Below the pieces are notes generated by a model, which saw only the letters and a program-made list of their open reading frames with translations, searched no databases and was not told where the DNA came from. The position numbers were made by a program, and so were the translations under genes. From Rhodospirillaceae bacterium (GTDB taxonomy: Bacteria; Pseudomonadota; Alphaproteobacteria; UBA2966), in NCBI GenBank assembly GCA_002690215.1, contig NZDS01000234.1, positions 1 through 33,304 of the forward strand: DNA of 33,304 bases, written 5' to 3'. The first letter of the stretch is position 1, and every line of letters starts with the position of its first letter. This document shows, in pieces, positions 25,001 to 33,237 of the stretch.

Positions 25001-25453
25001 CTTTACGTCGAGGGCGATTTCCAGGACCAACTGAAGGCCCGCTTCAGCGGCGACTATCGTCTGCGCTTCCACCTCTCGCCGCCCTGGTTGGCGCCGCGCG
25101 ACCGCTACAGCGGGGCCCGGCGCAAGACCAGCTTCGGCCCCTGGGTGCTGACGCTGTTTGGCCTGCTGGCCCGCCTGCGGGGTTTGCGTGGCGGACCGCT
25201 CGACGTTTTCGCCTGGCAGGCTGAACGGCGGCGCGAGCGCCAGTTGGTGTCGGAATTCGAAGCCACGCTCGAGGAACTGCTGGCCGGGCTCGGCGCCGCC
25301 AATCTAGCCCAGGCCGTCGACATCGCCCGTCTGCCGCTCGACATCAAGGGCTTCGGCCCGGTCAAGGAACGCGCCATTACCCGTTTCGAAATCGAGCACG
25401 AGAGCCTAATGGCAGCGTATCGCCTTGGCGACCGGGCAGCCGCCGCCGAATAG
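22001..25453 (+). CDS. Indolepyruvate ferredoxin oxidoreductase, fused single-chain form
   Basis: A 1150-residue enzyme that converts aryl- or branched-chain 2-oxo acids to acyl-CoA, reducing ferredoxin, with thiamine diphosphate. The N-terminal part (to about 400) is the pyrimidine-binding alpha-type domain. A thiamine-diphosphate domain follows, with GCNWIGH and GDGTYNHSG (about 495). An iron-sulfur binding block starts at about 633, with CEGCGDC and then CNIDLSCLEGFCP. The gamma domain begins near 723 with GIGGTGVITTGQ. A C-terminal region specific to the fused proteobacterial form ends the protein. AGGGAG lies eight bases upstream of the ATG. The gene faces an Lrp regulator and is followed 47 bases later by an aminotransferase that could supply its substrate. 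It looks intact. Confidence 0.93.
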   Translation: MTITDISLDDVYNVSDGRIYLTGVQALVRLPIEQRRRDRAAGLKTGGFISGYRGSPLGGYDRALWGAQTLLDEHDIRFHPGLNEELAATAVLGTQQASVYPDFEYDGVFAIWYGKGPGLDRAGDALKHCNSYGSSRHGGALVVVGDDHGAVSSSLAHQCEQVMQSWMMPVFNPASLLEYLDLGLLGFALSRFSGCFVGFKAVSETVESAASIRVSPELPKIILPEDFEMPPDGLHIRWPDPQLVQEERLQYHRLPAAKAFARANRLDRCVLGPERGRLGIISTGKSHLDLMQALWDLGIDDKEAHGLGLGIYKVVMSYPLESEGATAFAAGFDEVLVVEEKRPFVETQLKEALYNLAAERRPRVSGKTDPEGRPLLPSNGELDADLLARAVVARLGDAELERRAAAKLQSHQQLRGLSQSPSDTVRTPFFCSGCPHNTSTRIPEGSRALAGTGCHLMAALMDRETSSFLHMGAEGCNWIGHSPYVTAPHIFQNLGDGTYNHSGSLAIRQALATDVNITYKILFNDAVAMTGGQPFEGDLTVPQITQQVYHEGVRRIAVVSDDADKYPADAGFAPGTSVHQRDELEALQHEMRELPGVSVIVYDQVCATELRRRRKRGQAAQATRRVFINSAVCEGCGDCSVQSNCISVVPLETPLGRKRAIDQSTCNIDLSCLEGFCPALVTLEGAEPRRLAAAAASADFAATLPPPPRPQITEPYGVLVTGIGGTGVITTGQIIGMAAHIDGRGVSVMDFTGLAQRGGGVVTHVRLAPKPDDIYGARVPFGGAGLLLGGDLVVSTGPEVRSRLSTASRAVVDSGVAMTAAMVIDPRAEIDDSLLRHQIEEAVGRDNLDALPATRLAERLSGNSVAANMVLLGHALQSGALPLSLAAVERAIELNGVSIEDNKRCLALGRLAAHDRAAALALVGLSDEAPKSETLEDSVARRSAFLSEYQNVALAERFRAMLARVEAVEASFGSERHLSAAVAESYFKLLAVKDEWEVARLYVEGDFQDQLKARFSGDYRLRFHLSPPWLAPRDRYSGARRKTSFGPWVLTLFGLLARLRGLRGGPLDVFAWQAERRRERQLVSEFEATLEELLAGLGAANLAQAVDIARLPLDIKGFGPVKERAITRFEIEHESLMAAYRLGDRAAAAE

Positions 25454-25500
25454 ACAGTGTATAAGTAGCCGCTGGAAGGTGAAGCAGGCGAGGAACTCCC

Positions 25501-26592
25501 ATGACGGCACCGGAACCCCGAGAGGGGATCATGGAACTGCGCCCTTACAAGGGCGGTGATGCGGTGCTGGAGGGCTTTGCCGAGCCCATCCGGCTGGCCT
25601 CCAACGAAGGGGCCCTAGGCCCCAGTCCACTGGCCGTCGCGGCATTGGAAAGGCTGGGGCCGGAGCTGCATCGCTATCCCGACGGCGGCGCCACCGCCAT
25701 GCGCCAGGCCCTGGCCGAACACCACGGCTTGGAGGCCGAGCGCATCGTCTGCGGCACCGGCTCGGACGAGTTGCTGAGCCAGATCTGCCGCGCCTACGCC
25801 GGGCCCGGCGACGAGGTGGTTTACAGCGAACACGGCTTCATGTGGTACAAGATGACGGCGCGCTCGTGTGGCGCCACACCGGTGGCGGCGCCCGAGGTCG
25901 ACCTCACCGCCAACGTCGACAACCTGTTGGCAGCGGTCGGAGCAAAAACCCGCGTCGTCTTCCTGGCCAATCCCAACAACCCCACCGGTACGGCGATTTC
26001 GCGCCATGAGATCGAGCGCTTGCACGCAGGCTTGCCCGAAGACGTGCTGCTGGTGCTGGACGGCGCCTACGCCGAATACATCGAAGACGACTGGTATAGC
26101 GATGGCGCCGAACTCGTGGAGGCGGCGCAAAACGTGGTCATGACCCGGACCTTTTCGAAGCTCCATTCCCTGGCCCACATCAGGTTGGGCTGGGCCTATT
26201 GCCCCACCGCGGTGGCTGACGTGCTCGATCGCATTCGCGCGCCCTTCAATGTCGCCGGCCCAGCCATAGCGGCCGGTCTGGCTGCGCTCGCCGATCGCGA
26301 GCATGCCGTCCGGACCCGCGCCCATACCATCCAATGGCGTGACTGGCTGGCCGCCGAGGCCAGCAAGCTGGGTCTGGGCACCACGTCCAGCGTGGCCAAT
26401 TTCGTACTACTCCGCTTTCCCGACACGGCCGGCCGCACGGCCCACGATGCCGATACCTTCCTGCGCCAACGCGGCATCATCGTGCGCACTCAAGACCCGG
26501 TCGGGCTCTCCGACTGCCTGCGCATCAGCATCGGCAACGAGGACGAGATGCGGACCACCCTGGCAGCGTTGAGTGAGTTCATGCAGGACTGA
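25501..26592 (+). CDS. HisC-like class I/II aminotransferase (histidinol-phosphate or aromatic)
   Basis: A 363-residue fold-type I PLP aminotransferase. Motifs are LASNEGALGPSP near the N-terminus, NPNNPTG (157-163), LDGAYAEY, the PLP lysine K220 in RTFSKLHSLAHIRLGWAY, and RISIGNEDE near the end. The family covers histidinol-phosphate aminotransferase and HisC-type aromatic aminotransferases, and the sequence alone does not separate them. There are no other his genes in the window, and the gene follows the indolepyruvate oxidoreductase by 47 bases, so an aromatic aminotransferase that makes arylpyruvates is favoured (inference). GAGGAA lies just upstream of the start. Its stop directly abuts the start of the TPR gene (TGAATG). 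Confidence 0.87.
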   Translation: MTAPEPREGIMELRPYKGGDAVLEGFAEPIRLASNEGALGPSPLAVAALERLGPELHRYPDGGATAMRQALAEHHGLEAERIVCGTGSDELLSQICRAYAGPGDEVVYSEHGFMWYKMTARSCGATPVAAPEVDLTANVDNLLAAVGAKTRVVFLANPNNPTGTAISRHEIERLHAGLPEDVLLVLDGAYAEYIEDDWYSDGAELVEAAQNVVMTRTFSKLHSLAHIRLGWAYCPTAVADVLDRIRAPFNVAGPAIAAGLAALADREHAVRTRAHTIQWRDWLAAEASKLGLGTTSSVANFVLLRFPDTAGRTAHDADTFLRQRGIIVRTQDPVGLSDCLRISIGNEDEMRTTLAALSEFMQD

Positions 26593-28044
26593 ATGAGCGG
26601 CGACGCCACAACACCAACAGCACCTTCGGCCGACAAACTGGCCACCCAGGCCACGGAGATGATCGGCCGGCAGCGCTTCGGCGAAGCCGAAACCCTTGCC
26701 CAACAGGCTTTGGCGGTCGCGCCCGGCCACCTGGCTGCCGGTTTGGTGATGGCCGCCTGCGCCCGGCAACGCGGCGCCTTCGATGTGGCCGAACGCTGCC
26801 TCGAGACCGTGCTTGGCGAGCATCCCGGCAGCGCTGCCGGCCACAGCAGCCTGGGCATGGTGCGTTTCGAACAGGACCGCCTCGAAGACGCCGAGGCGCT
26901 GTTCGCACGCGCCGTCGGCCTTGACCGGGATAACGCCATCAACGCCTTCCGCTGGGGCGAATGCCTGCGCCGGCTGGGCCGCCTCGATGAATCAGAGACG
27001 GCCTTCGAGGAAGCTCTCCGGCGCCAGCCCGACCAGACCGACGCGCTCTTTCAATTGGCCAACGTGCTGGGCGAGAAGGGAGACAGCGAAACTGCCTGCC
27101 GGCTTCTCGAACGCCTGCTGGAAATCGCACCCGAGAACGCCGAGGCACGCTTCAATCTCGGATTTCACTATCTGCGAAGCGGCCTACTGTCAGAGGGCTG
27201 GCCGCTATACGAGGCACGCTGGCAGCACCCCGAGGCCCCGGCCCAGCGTTTTGCCGTGGCGCCCTGGGACGGCAGCGAACCCGAAGACAAGCACATCCTG
27301 GTACACGCCGAGCAAGGCTTCGGCGACGCCATCCAGTTCGTGCGTTTCGTGCCCCTGCTGGCCGCTCGGGCGGCCCGCGTAACGCTGCTCTGTCAAAAAC
27401 CGCTCCTGGCCCTCTTCCGCCGCTCTCTCGAGGTCGAAGTGCTGGGCTTTGAGAGCGCCTTGCCCAAGGTCCATGGCCACGTCTCGCTGCTCAGCCTGCC
27501 CGGCCACTTCGCCACGACCCTGGAGAACGTACCGGCACGAGAGTCCTATCTCAGGGCCCCATCGACGGTGGGCCATACCGGCCACCCTGCCATCGGCATT
27601 TGCTGGGCCGGCAATCCCGAATTCGTGAGCAACCGGCCACGCTCCTGCCCGGCGCCCCTGTTCGCCCGGCTGATGGAGGTCAGCGATGCCAGCTTCTTTG
27701 GCCTGAAAAAAGATGCCGCGGGGGAAGACTTGTCGCTTCTTACCGCCACGGGCCGATTTGTAAACCCGGCGGCTGACTGGCAGGATTTCGACGACAGCGC
27801 CGCCGCCATAGCCGGTCTCGACCTGGTGATAACCACCGACACCGTGATCGCGCATTTGGCCGGAGCGCTGGGCCGGCCGACTTGGCTGTTGCTGCACCAG
27901 GACCCGGACTGGCGCTGGCTGCTGGATCGCGAAACCTCGCCCTGGTATCCCACGCTGAAAATTTATCGCCAACACCGGCGCGGCGACTGGGAGGAACTGC
28001 TGGGGCGCGTCGGGGCAGACATTTCTCGCTTTTCCGAGACTTGA
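26593..28044 (+). CDS. TPR protein with a glycosyltransferase-9-like C-terminal domain
   Basis: A 483-residue protein in two parts. Residues of about 15-200 form five or more tetratricopeptide repeats (for example the units containing AGHSSLGMVRFEQDRLEDAEALF and DALFQLANVLGEKGD). Residues of about 230-480 resemble heptosyltransferase (GT9) folds, with HAEQGFGDAIQFVRF, GICWAGNPEF, and the DLVITTDTVIAHLAGALGRPTWLLL segment that in GT9 lines the nucleotide-sugar site. This fusion is common in alphaproteobacteria; its substrate is not known and activity is unproven. It starts directly after the aminotransferase stop, so translation is probably coupled, although no metabolic link is apparent. Confidence 0.82.
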   Translation: MSGDATTPTAPSADKLATQATEMIGRQRFGEAETLAQQALAVAPGHLAAGLVMAACARQRGAFDVAERCLETVLGEHPGSAAGHSSLGMVRFEQDRLEDAEALFARAVGLDRDNAINAFRWGECLRRLGRLDESETAFEEALRRQPDQTDALFQLANVLGEKGDSETACRLLERLLEIAPENAEARFNLGFHYLRSGLLSEGWPLYEARWQHPEAPAQRFAVAPWDGSEPEDKHILVHAEQGFGDAIQFVRFVPLLAARAARVTLLCQKPLLALFRRSLEVEVLGFESALPKVHGHVSLLSLPGHFATTLENVPARESYLRAPSTVGHTGHPAIGICWAGNPEFVSNRPRSCPAPLFARLMEVSDASFFGLKKDAAGEDLSLLTATGRFVNPAADWQDFDDSAAAIAGLDLVITTDTVIAHLAGALGRPTWLLLHQDPDWRWLLDRETSPWYPTLKIYRQHRRGDWEELLGRVGADISRFSET

Positions 28045-28075
28045 TTTTGCGCCTTCCGTCGGCAATGACTGGGGC

Positions 28076-28969
28076 ATGACAGAAATCCAAAGCAACGGCA
28101 TCCGGCTGCAGTACGATGACGCCGGACGCGCCACCGACCCCGCCATCGTCTTCATCATCGGCTTCGGCCTACAGCTTATCGCCTGGCCCCAGGATCTGAT
28201 CGACGGCCTGGTCGAGGCCGGTTTTCGGGTCATCCGTTTCGACAATCGCGACACCGGGCTCTCCCAACGCTTTCCCGATGCCGGCCTGCCCGACGTATCC
28301 TCGGTCTTCGCCGCCCGCACCGCCGGCCTGCCCTTCGACTACGCCTATGACGAAAACGACATGGCCGACGACGTGGCCGACCTAATCGCCGGGCTTGGCC
28401 TTTCTTCGGCCCACGTCGTGGGCATGTCCATGGGCGGACGCATCGCCCAGCGCGTGGCGCTCAGGCAGCCCAGGCGCGTGGCCAGTCTGACCGCCATGAT
28501 AACCTCTTCGGGCGATCCCAAGCTGCCGCCCGGCAATGCCAATGTGATGAAGACGCTGATGACGCCGCCCGAAGATCCCACCAGCCGGAAGAGCTACGTG
28601 GCCAATGGCATGAAGATCGCCCGGGCGCTGAAAAGCCCGGGTTTCAAATTCGACGCCAAGGCAGCGCGCCGGGGCCTCGAGGCTGCCTTCGACCGCAGCC
28701 CCGAAATCGATGGATACATGCGCAACATGGTGGCGATGATCGCCGCACCGCCCTTTCACTACACCCTGACCGAGATCACGGCACCGACGATGGTACTGCA
28801 CGGCGACGCCGATCCGGTGCTGCCGGTGGCCCACGCCGAAGACCTGGTGCGCCGCATTCGGGGTGCTAAACTTCACCTCATCGAGGGCTGGAGCCACGAG
28901 ATCCAGAGCCCCGACGTGATTCCCTTGCTGGTCACGGCCATTAGCGAACACTGCCGCGCCGCGGCCTAG
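28076..28969 (+). CDS. Alpha/beta hydrolase
   Basis: A 297-residue alpha/beta hydrolase-fold protein. The nucleophile elbow GMSMGG puts the catalytic serine at S118, the acid is D246 in HGDADPVLP, and the histidine is H274 in GWSHE. The pattern [11 protein letters not shown] (54-64) is typical of the esterase/haloperoxidase-like branch. No signal peptide is visible. The substrate cannot be assigned; an ester, lactone or similar bond is likely. It begins 31 bases after the TPR gene and ends 29 bases before ilvD on the same strand, so it may lie within a longer transcription unit. Confidence 0.88.
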   Translation: MTEIQSNGIRLQYDDAGRATDPAIVFIIGFGLQLIAWPQDLIDGLVEAGFRVIRFDNRDTGLSQRFPDAGLPDVSSVFAARTAGLPFDYAYDENDMADDVADLIAGLGLSSAHVVGMSMGGRIAQRVALRQPRRVASLTAMITSSGDPKLPPGNANVMKTLMTPPEDPTSRKSYVANGMKIARALKSPGFKFDAKAARRGLEAAFDRSPEIDGYMRNMVAMIAAPPFHYTLTEITAPTMVLHGDADPVLPVAHAEDLVRRIRGAKLHLIEGWSHEIQSPDVIPLLVTAISEHCRAAA

Positions 28970-28998
28970 CAGCCATTCTCGCAACCCCGAGGAACGCC

Positions 28999-30867
28999 AT
29001 GCCAGCCTATCGCTCCGATACCAACACATTGGGCCGCGGTAATGCCGCCCAGCGGGCGCTGTGGCGCGCCACCGGCACCCGCGAGGAGGACTTCGGCAAG
29101 CCGGTCATCGCGATAGCCAATTCCTTCACTCAGTTCGTGCCCGGCCACGTTCATTTGCGCGAGGTCGGCAAACTGGTGGCCGAGGCGGTCGAGGCGGCCG
29201 GCGGCATCGCTAAAGAATTCAACACCATCGCCATCGACGACGGTCTGGCGATGGGCCACGACGGCATGCTCTACAGCCTGCCGTCGCGCGATTTGATTGC
29301 CGATTCGGTAGAATACATGGCCAACGCCCACTGCGCCGACGGCCTGATCTGCATCACGAATTGCGACAAGATCACGCCCGGCATGCTGATGGCCATGCTC
29401 AGGCTCGACATCCCGGCAGTGATGGTTTCGGGCGGGCCGATGGAGGCCGGCATTCGGGTCGTTGACGGCGAAAGCACAACTTTCGACGCCGCCGACGCCC
29501 TGGTGGCAGGCAGCAACCCCAATATCAGCGACGAAGAAGTGCTGGAGTTGGAGCGTGGCGCCTGTCCCACCTGCGGCTCCTGCGCCGGCATGTTCACCGC
29601 CAATTCCATGAACTGCCTGGCCGAAGCGCTGGGCCTGGCACCGCCGGGCAACGGCTCGGTGGTGGCCACCCACGCCGAGCGCCACGGCCTCTTCCTGCAG
29701 GCCGCCGAGCTGGTGGTCGACCTGACCAAGCGCTTCTACGAGGGCGGCGACGACAGCCTGCGGCCCCGCCGCATCGCGACGCAAGGTGCCTTCGAAAACG
29801 CCATGGCCATGGACATCGCCATGGGCGGCTCGACCAACACCGTGCTGCACCTCTTGGCCGCAGCCCGCGAGGCCGAGGTCGAATTCGGCATGGCCGACAT
29901 CGACCGAATCTCCAAACAGGTGCCCAACCTCTGCAAGGTCTCGCCCAGTGTTCCGCACTACCACCTGGAGGACGTGCACCGAGCCGGCGGCGTCATGGGT
30001 ATCCTGGGTGAATTGGAGCGTGCCGGCCTGGTCGACGGCAAGGTGCCCGGCCTGGCCGGCCGGCCACTGGGCGAGCTGCTCGAGGAATGGGACATCCGGC
30101 GCAACCCCAGCGCCCGCGTCAGCGAATTCTACCTGGCAGCACCGGGGCGCCAGTTCAACATCGCCGGCTTCAACCAAGACGCCCGATTCGATGGCCCGGA
30201 TCTGGACCGCGAAGCCGGCTGCATCCGCGACGTCGCCCACGCCTACAGCGCCGACGGCGGCCTGGCCGTTTTGTTCGGCAACATTGCCGAGCGCGGCGCC
30301 ATCGTCAAAACCGCCGGTGTCGATCCCTCGATTCTCAAGTTTTCCGGCCCCGCCAGCGTCTTCGAAAGCGAAGGCGACGCCGCTCAGGGCATCCTGGGCG
30401 GCGCCGTCAAACCTGGCGACATCGTGGTCATCCGCTACGAGGGGCCGCGCGGCGGCCCGGGCATGCAGGAAATGTTGGGTCCGACCAGCATGATCAAGGC
30501 CATCGGGCTGGGCAAGGAATGCGCGCTGATCACCGACGGCCGTTTTTCGGGCGCCACCTCGGGACTTTCCATCGGCCACATCTCGCCGGAAGCCGCCGAG
30601 GGCGGCGCGCTGGCCCTGATCGAGGACGGCGACATCATTGCCATCGACGTGCCGGCGCGCAGCATGAACGTGGAACTCAGCGCGACCCAGCTCGAGGAAC
30701 GCCGCCAGGCCATGGGCAACCGCGGCGCACAGGCCTGGAAACCGCGTGATCGCCAACGGACCGTGTCGCGCGCTCTCAAGGCCTATGGCGCGCTTGCAAC
30801 CAGCGCCTCGGAGGGCGCGGTGCGCGACCCCGAAATTATCGAGCGCCTGGCGGCGGGGGGTGAATGA
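28999..30867 (+). CDS. ilvD: Dihydroxyacid dehydratase
   Basis: A 622-residue enzyme of the IlvD/EDD family that dehydrates 2,3-dihydroxy-3-methyl acids to 2-oxo acids in valine, isoleucine and pantothenate synthesis. Iron-sulfur ligand regions are visible: C122 in [10 protein letters not shown] and C195 in [18 protein letters not shown]. The segment [13 protein letters not shown] (78-90) and the late [19 protein letters not shown] are also family hallmarks. Length is close to E. coli IlvD (616). GAGGAA lies before the ATG. No other ilv genes are nearby. Its stop overlaps the start of the SDR gene (ATGA), so the pair is coupled. A sugar-acid dehydratase of the same superfamily is a less likely alternative, given the IlvD-like length and motifs. 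Confidence 0.94.
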   Translation: MPAYRSDTNTLGRGNAAQRALWRATGTREEDFGKPVIAIANSFTQFVPGHVHLREVGKLVAEAVEAAGGIAKEFNTIAIDDGLAMGHDGMLYSLPSRDLIADSVEYMANAHCADGLICITNCDKITPGMLMAMLRLDIPAVMVSGGPMEAGIRVVDGESTTFDAADALVAGSNPNISDEEVLELERGACPTCGSCAGMFTANSMNCLAEALGLAPPGNGSVVATHAERHGLFLQAAELVVDLTKRFYEGGDDSLRPRRIATQGAFENAMAMDIAMGGSTNTVLHLLAAAREAEVEFGMADIDRISKQVPNLCKVSPSVPHYHLEDVHRAGGVMGILGELERAGLVDGKVPGLAGRPLGELLEEWDIRRNPSARVSEFYLAAPGRQFNIAGFNQDARFDGPDLDREAGCIRDVAHAYSADGGLAVLFGNIAERGAIVKTAGVDPSILKFSGPASVFESEGDAAQGILGGAVKPGDIVVIRYEGPRGGPGMQEMLGPTSMIKAIGLGKECALITDGRFSGATSGLSIGHISPEAAEGGALALIEDGDIIAIDVPARSMNVELSATQLEERRQAMGNRGAQAWKPRDRQRTVSRALKAYGALATSASEGAVRDPEIIERLAAGGE

Positions 30868-31673
30868 ATCAGATATCACGCCGCTGCGCGCTGATCACCG
30901 GCGCCTCGGCCGGCATCGGCAAGGCCTTCGCCGAGCTCTTCGCGGCTGAGGGCTACGATCTGGTGCTGACGGCCCGCCGCCGCCAGCGGCTCGAAGACCT
31001 GGCCCGCGCGTGCCGCGAGCGCCACGGCGTCGAAGCCCGGGTGGTGGTCGCCGACTTGGCCGATGCCAAAGCCCCGCAGGCCATATTCGACGAATTGGCA
31101 GAGGCCGGCGTCGCCATCGACGCCCTGGTCAACAACGCCGGCTACGGCGTGCCGAACGCATACATGAGTACCACCTGGCAGCAACAAGCGGACTTCATTC
31201 AGGTGCTTGTCACTGCCGTAGCCGAACTCAGCCACCTTTTCCTGCCCGGCATGATTGAACGCGGCTGGGGCCGTATCATCAACGTCTCCTCCGTGGCCGG
31301 CCTGATACCTGGTTCGGCCGGGCACACGCTCTATGGCGGCGCCAAGGCCTTTCTCATCAAGATGACCGAAGCCCTTTCCCACGAGACCGTCGGCACCGGC
31401 GTGCAAGTCTCGGCGCTTTGCCCTGGTTTCACCTACAGCGAATTCCACGACGTAACCGGCACCCGCGAACTCGTCAACCAGATGCCCGAGCGAATGTGGT
31501 TGACGGCCGAAGAGGTGGCACGCCATGGGTATGACGCTGTGATGGCGGACGAACCGATCGCCATCACCGGCGGCATCTACAAATTCTATTGTTTGCTGGC
31601 GCGGTATCTGCCGACCGGCCTGGCGCGCGGCATGGTACGGCGACGGTCGGGCGAGTTTCATGCCCAAGGTTGA
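30864..31673 (+). CDS. Short-chain dehydrogenase/reductase (DltE-like)
   Basis: A 269-residue SDR of the DltE / YqjQ-like type. It has the cofactor motif TGASAGIG (12-19), NNAGYG (90-95), and the catalytic S143, Y157 and K161 in [24 protein letters not shown]. After the core, the [12 protein letters not shown] and [17 protein letters not shown] segments match this subgroup, whose physiological substrates are mostly unknown. The ATG overlaps the ilvD stop by four bases. The aldolase-like gene follows with a start seven bases after, or 14 bases before, this gene's stop. Coupled translation with ilvD suggests related expression, but no shared pathway is proven. Confidence 0.9.
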   Translation: MNQISRRCALITGASAGIGKAFAELFAAEGYDLVLTARRRQRLEDLARACRERHGVEARVVVADLADAKAPQAIFDELAEAGVAIDALVNNAGYGVPNAYMSTTWQQQADFIQVLVTAVAELSHLFLPGMIERGWGRIINVSSVAGLIPGSAGHTLYGGAKAFLIKMTEALSHETVGTGVQVSALCPGFTYSEFHDVTGTRELVNQMPERMWLTAEEVARHGYDAVMADEPIAITGGIYKFYCLLARYLPTGLARGMVRRRSGEFHAQG

Positions 31674-31680
31674 TCAAAAA

Positions 31681-32781
31681 ATGCCTCGGATCGACGAAAC
31701 CCCTACCCCCGCTCTGGTCCTTGACCTCGATATCCTCGAATCCAACATTGCCGCCATGACGGCCTGGGCCAAGCAGCATGGCATCGGGCTCAGGCCCCAC
31801 GCCAAGACCCACAAGTGCGCCACCATCAGCCAACGCCAGCTCGAGGCCGGAGCGCTCGGGCTCTGTTGCACCAAGGTAGGCGAAGCCGAAGCCCTGGCCG
31901 CCGCCGGCATCGCACGCATAGCCATCACCGCACCGGTGCTGACGCCGGCCCGCATCCGCCGGCTTATGGACCTAAACCGGCAGATCGAACTGACCGCCGT
32001 CGTTGATGAGATGGGCAACGCCGATGATCTCGCGGCCGCCGCCGAGGCGGCCGGGAAGCCTCTAAAGGTGCTGATCGACGTGGACGTCGGCACCCACCGC
32101 ACCGGTGTCACGTCGGCGGCCACAGCGGTGACCCTGGCCGCCCTGATCGACGGCCGTCAGGGACTGGAACTCGGTGGCCTACAGGGCTATGCCGGGCACG
32201 TCCAACACGTTCAAGACTACCGCATCCGTAAGATCCGCACCGAGCGCGATTTGCAAGTCCTGGCCGAGGCCCGCGACGCACTGCGCCAAGCCGGTTTTGA
32301 GGTCGCCGTGATCAGCGGCGGCGGCACCGGTTCGCACCGCATCGACGCCGGGATGGGATTGCTGACCGAGGTGCAGGTCGGATCGTATGTCTTTTGCGAC
32401 GTCGACTACGACGTCGTCGACCTGACGGGCGATGGCAGCCGGCCTTACCGGAATTCGCTGTTCGTCGACCTCACGGTAATCAGCGCCAACCACCCCGGCT
32501 TCGCCACCGTTGACGGCGGTTACAAGAATTTCGCCACTGACGGCCCGGTCCCGGAGGTGACGACCGGCGCCCCGGCGGGCACAAGTTACCGCTTTTTCGG
32601 CGACCACTTCGGCCGCCTGGAATTCGCCGATACGTACCATCAGGCGAATAGCGGCGAACGCGTGCGCTGTATTGTATCGCACTGCGACCCGACTATTAAT
32701 CTTTACGACAGCTACACATGCGTGCGCGGCGACGAGGTGGTCGAACACTGGCCCATCGAGGGCCGCGGCCGCGGCGACTGA
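31681..32781 (+). CDS. D-threonine aldolase family PLP enzyme
   Basis: A 366-residue fold-type III PLP enzyme. K42 in RPHAKTHK is the expected PLP lysine. The C-terminal H334-C-D336 matches the His/Asp metal pair of D-threonine aldolase (reported as H347 and D349 in the Alcaligenes enzyme). Expected activity is metal-dependent cleavage of a D-3-hydroxy amino acid to glycine and an aldehyde. 3-Hydroxyaspartate aldolase (BhcC-like) is an alternative, but no other bhc genes are present. An earlier in-frame ATG at 31660 would add seven residues and overlap the SDR gene. The ATG at 31681 is preferred because family homology begins directly after it and AAGG lies upstream, though the spacing is long. 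It is the third gene of the ilvD-SDR-aldolase run. Confidence 0.85.
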   Translation: MPRIDETPTPALVLDLDILESNIAAMTAWAKQHGIGLRPHAKTHKCATISQRQLEAGALGLCCTKVGEAEALAAAGIARIAITAPVLTPARIRRLMDLNRQIELTAVVDEMGNADDLAAAAEAAGKPLKVLIDVDVGTHRTGVTSAATAVTLAALIDGRQGLELGGLQGYAGHVQHVQDYRIRKIRTERDLQVLAEARDALRQAGFEVAVISGGGTGSHRIDAGMGLLTEVQVGSYVFCDVDYDVVDLTGDGSRPYRNSLFVDLTVISANHPGFATVDGGYKNFATDGPVPEVTTGAPAGTSYRFFGDHFGRLEFADTYHQANSGERVRCIVSHCDPTINLYDSYTCVRGDEVVEHWPIEGRGRGD

Positions 32782-32863
32782 CGAGGCCGGACCGAGGGAA
32801 ACCTTGACGCGAAGCGTCCGACGCCCAACCTCTTTGACAGGATCGTCGTTTGAGGGGGTAGCT

Positions 32864-33193
32864 ATGATCTATGAGGTGAAAGGCCGTCTCGTGGCCGAGC
32901 GAGCGCGGGAATTTCTCGACAAACTGAGCGATGGCAGCATCGAAGCCCAGCAGCCCGACGGCCGCGAGATCGTCGCCAGCATGTGGCGGGCGCGCATCGG
33001 ATACGACGGTATCGCGCGGTGGACCGAGACGTGCTTTTGTCCCACACCGCTGGCCCACGAGCGCGAAACCGTGCTGGAGCACTTTTTCAGCGAGCTCGAA
33101 ACGGTGGAAGCGGACCAACACCGCACGTATTCCGGCGCCCCGCTGATGGAACACCTGGCGTTCCTGAACGTCGACACACGAACGGTGGCTTAG
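32864..33193 (+). CDS. Small conserved-looking protein of unknown function
   Basis: A 109-residue protein that I cannot assign to a named family with confidence, though it looks like alphaproteobacterial hypothetical proteins. It starts at an ATG with GAGGGGG close upstream, a strong ribosome binding site that decides the start; the frame is open further upstream but overlaps the aldolase gene. The protein is mixed alpha/beta with no signal peptide or membrane segment. Notable features are TETCFCPTPLAHER (two cysteines close together) and many acidic residues in the last half. It lies 82 bases after the aldolase gene on the same strand. Codon use resembles its neighbours, so it is probably real. 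Confidence 0.72.
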   Translation: MIYEVKGRLVAERAREFLDKLSDGSIEAQQPDGREIVASMWRARIGYDGIARWTETCFCPTPLAHERETVLEHFFSELETVEADQHRTYSGAPLMEHLAFLNVDTRTVA

Positions 33194-33237
33194 AGCATGT
33201 CGCGACTAATCTGATCCATTTGACCGGCACACCAGGA

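Noticed and set aside
28966-30879. A very long open reading frame (over 600 codons) on the minus strand opposite ilvD
   Set aside because: It mirrors ilvD, which has all family motifs. The antisense translation is Gly/Ala/His-rich with no recognisable domain, an artefact of high GC third positions.
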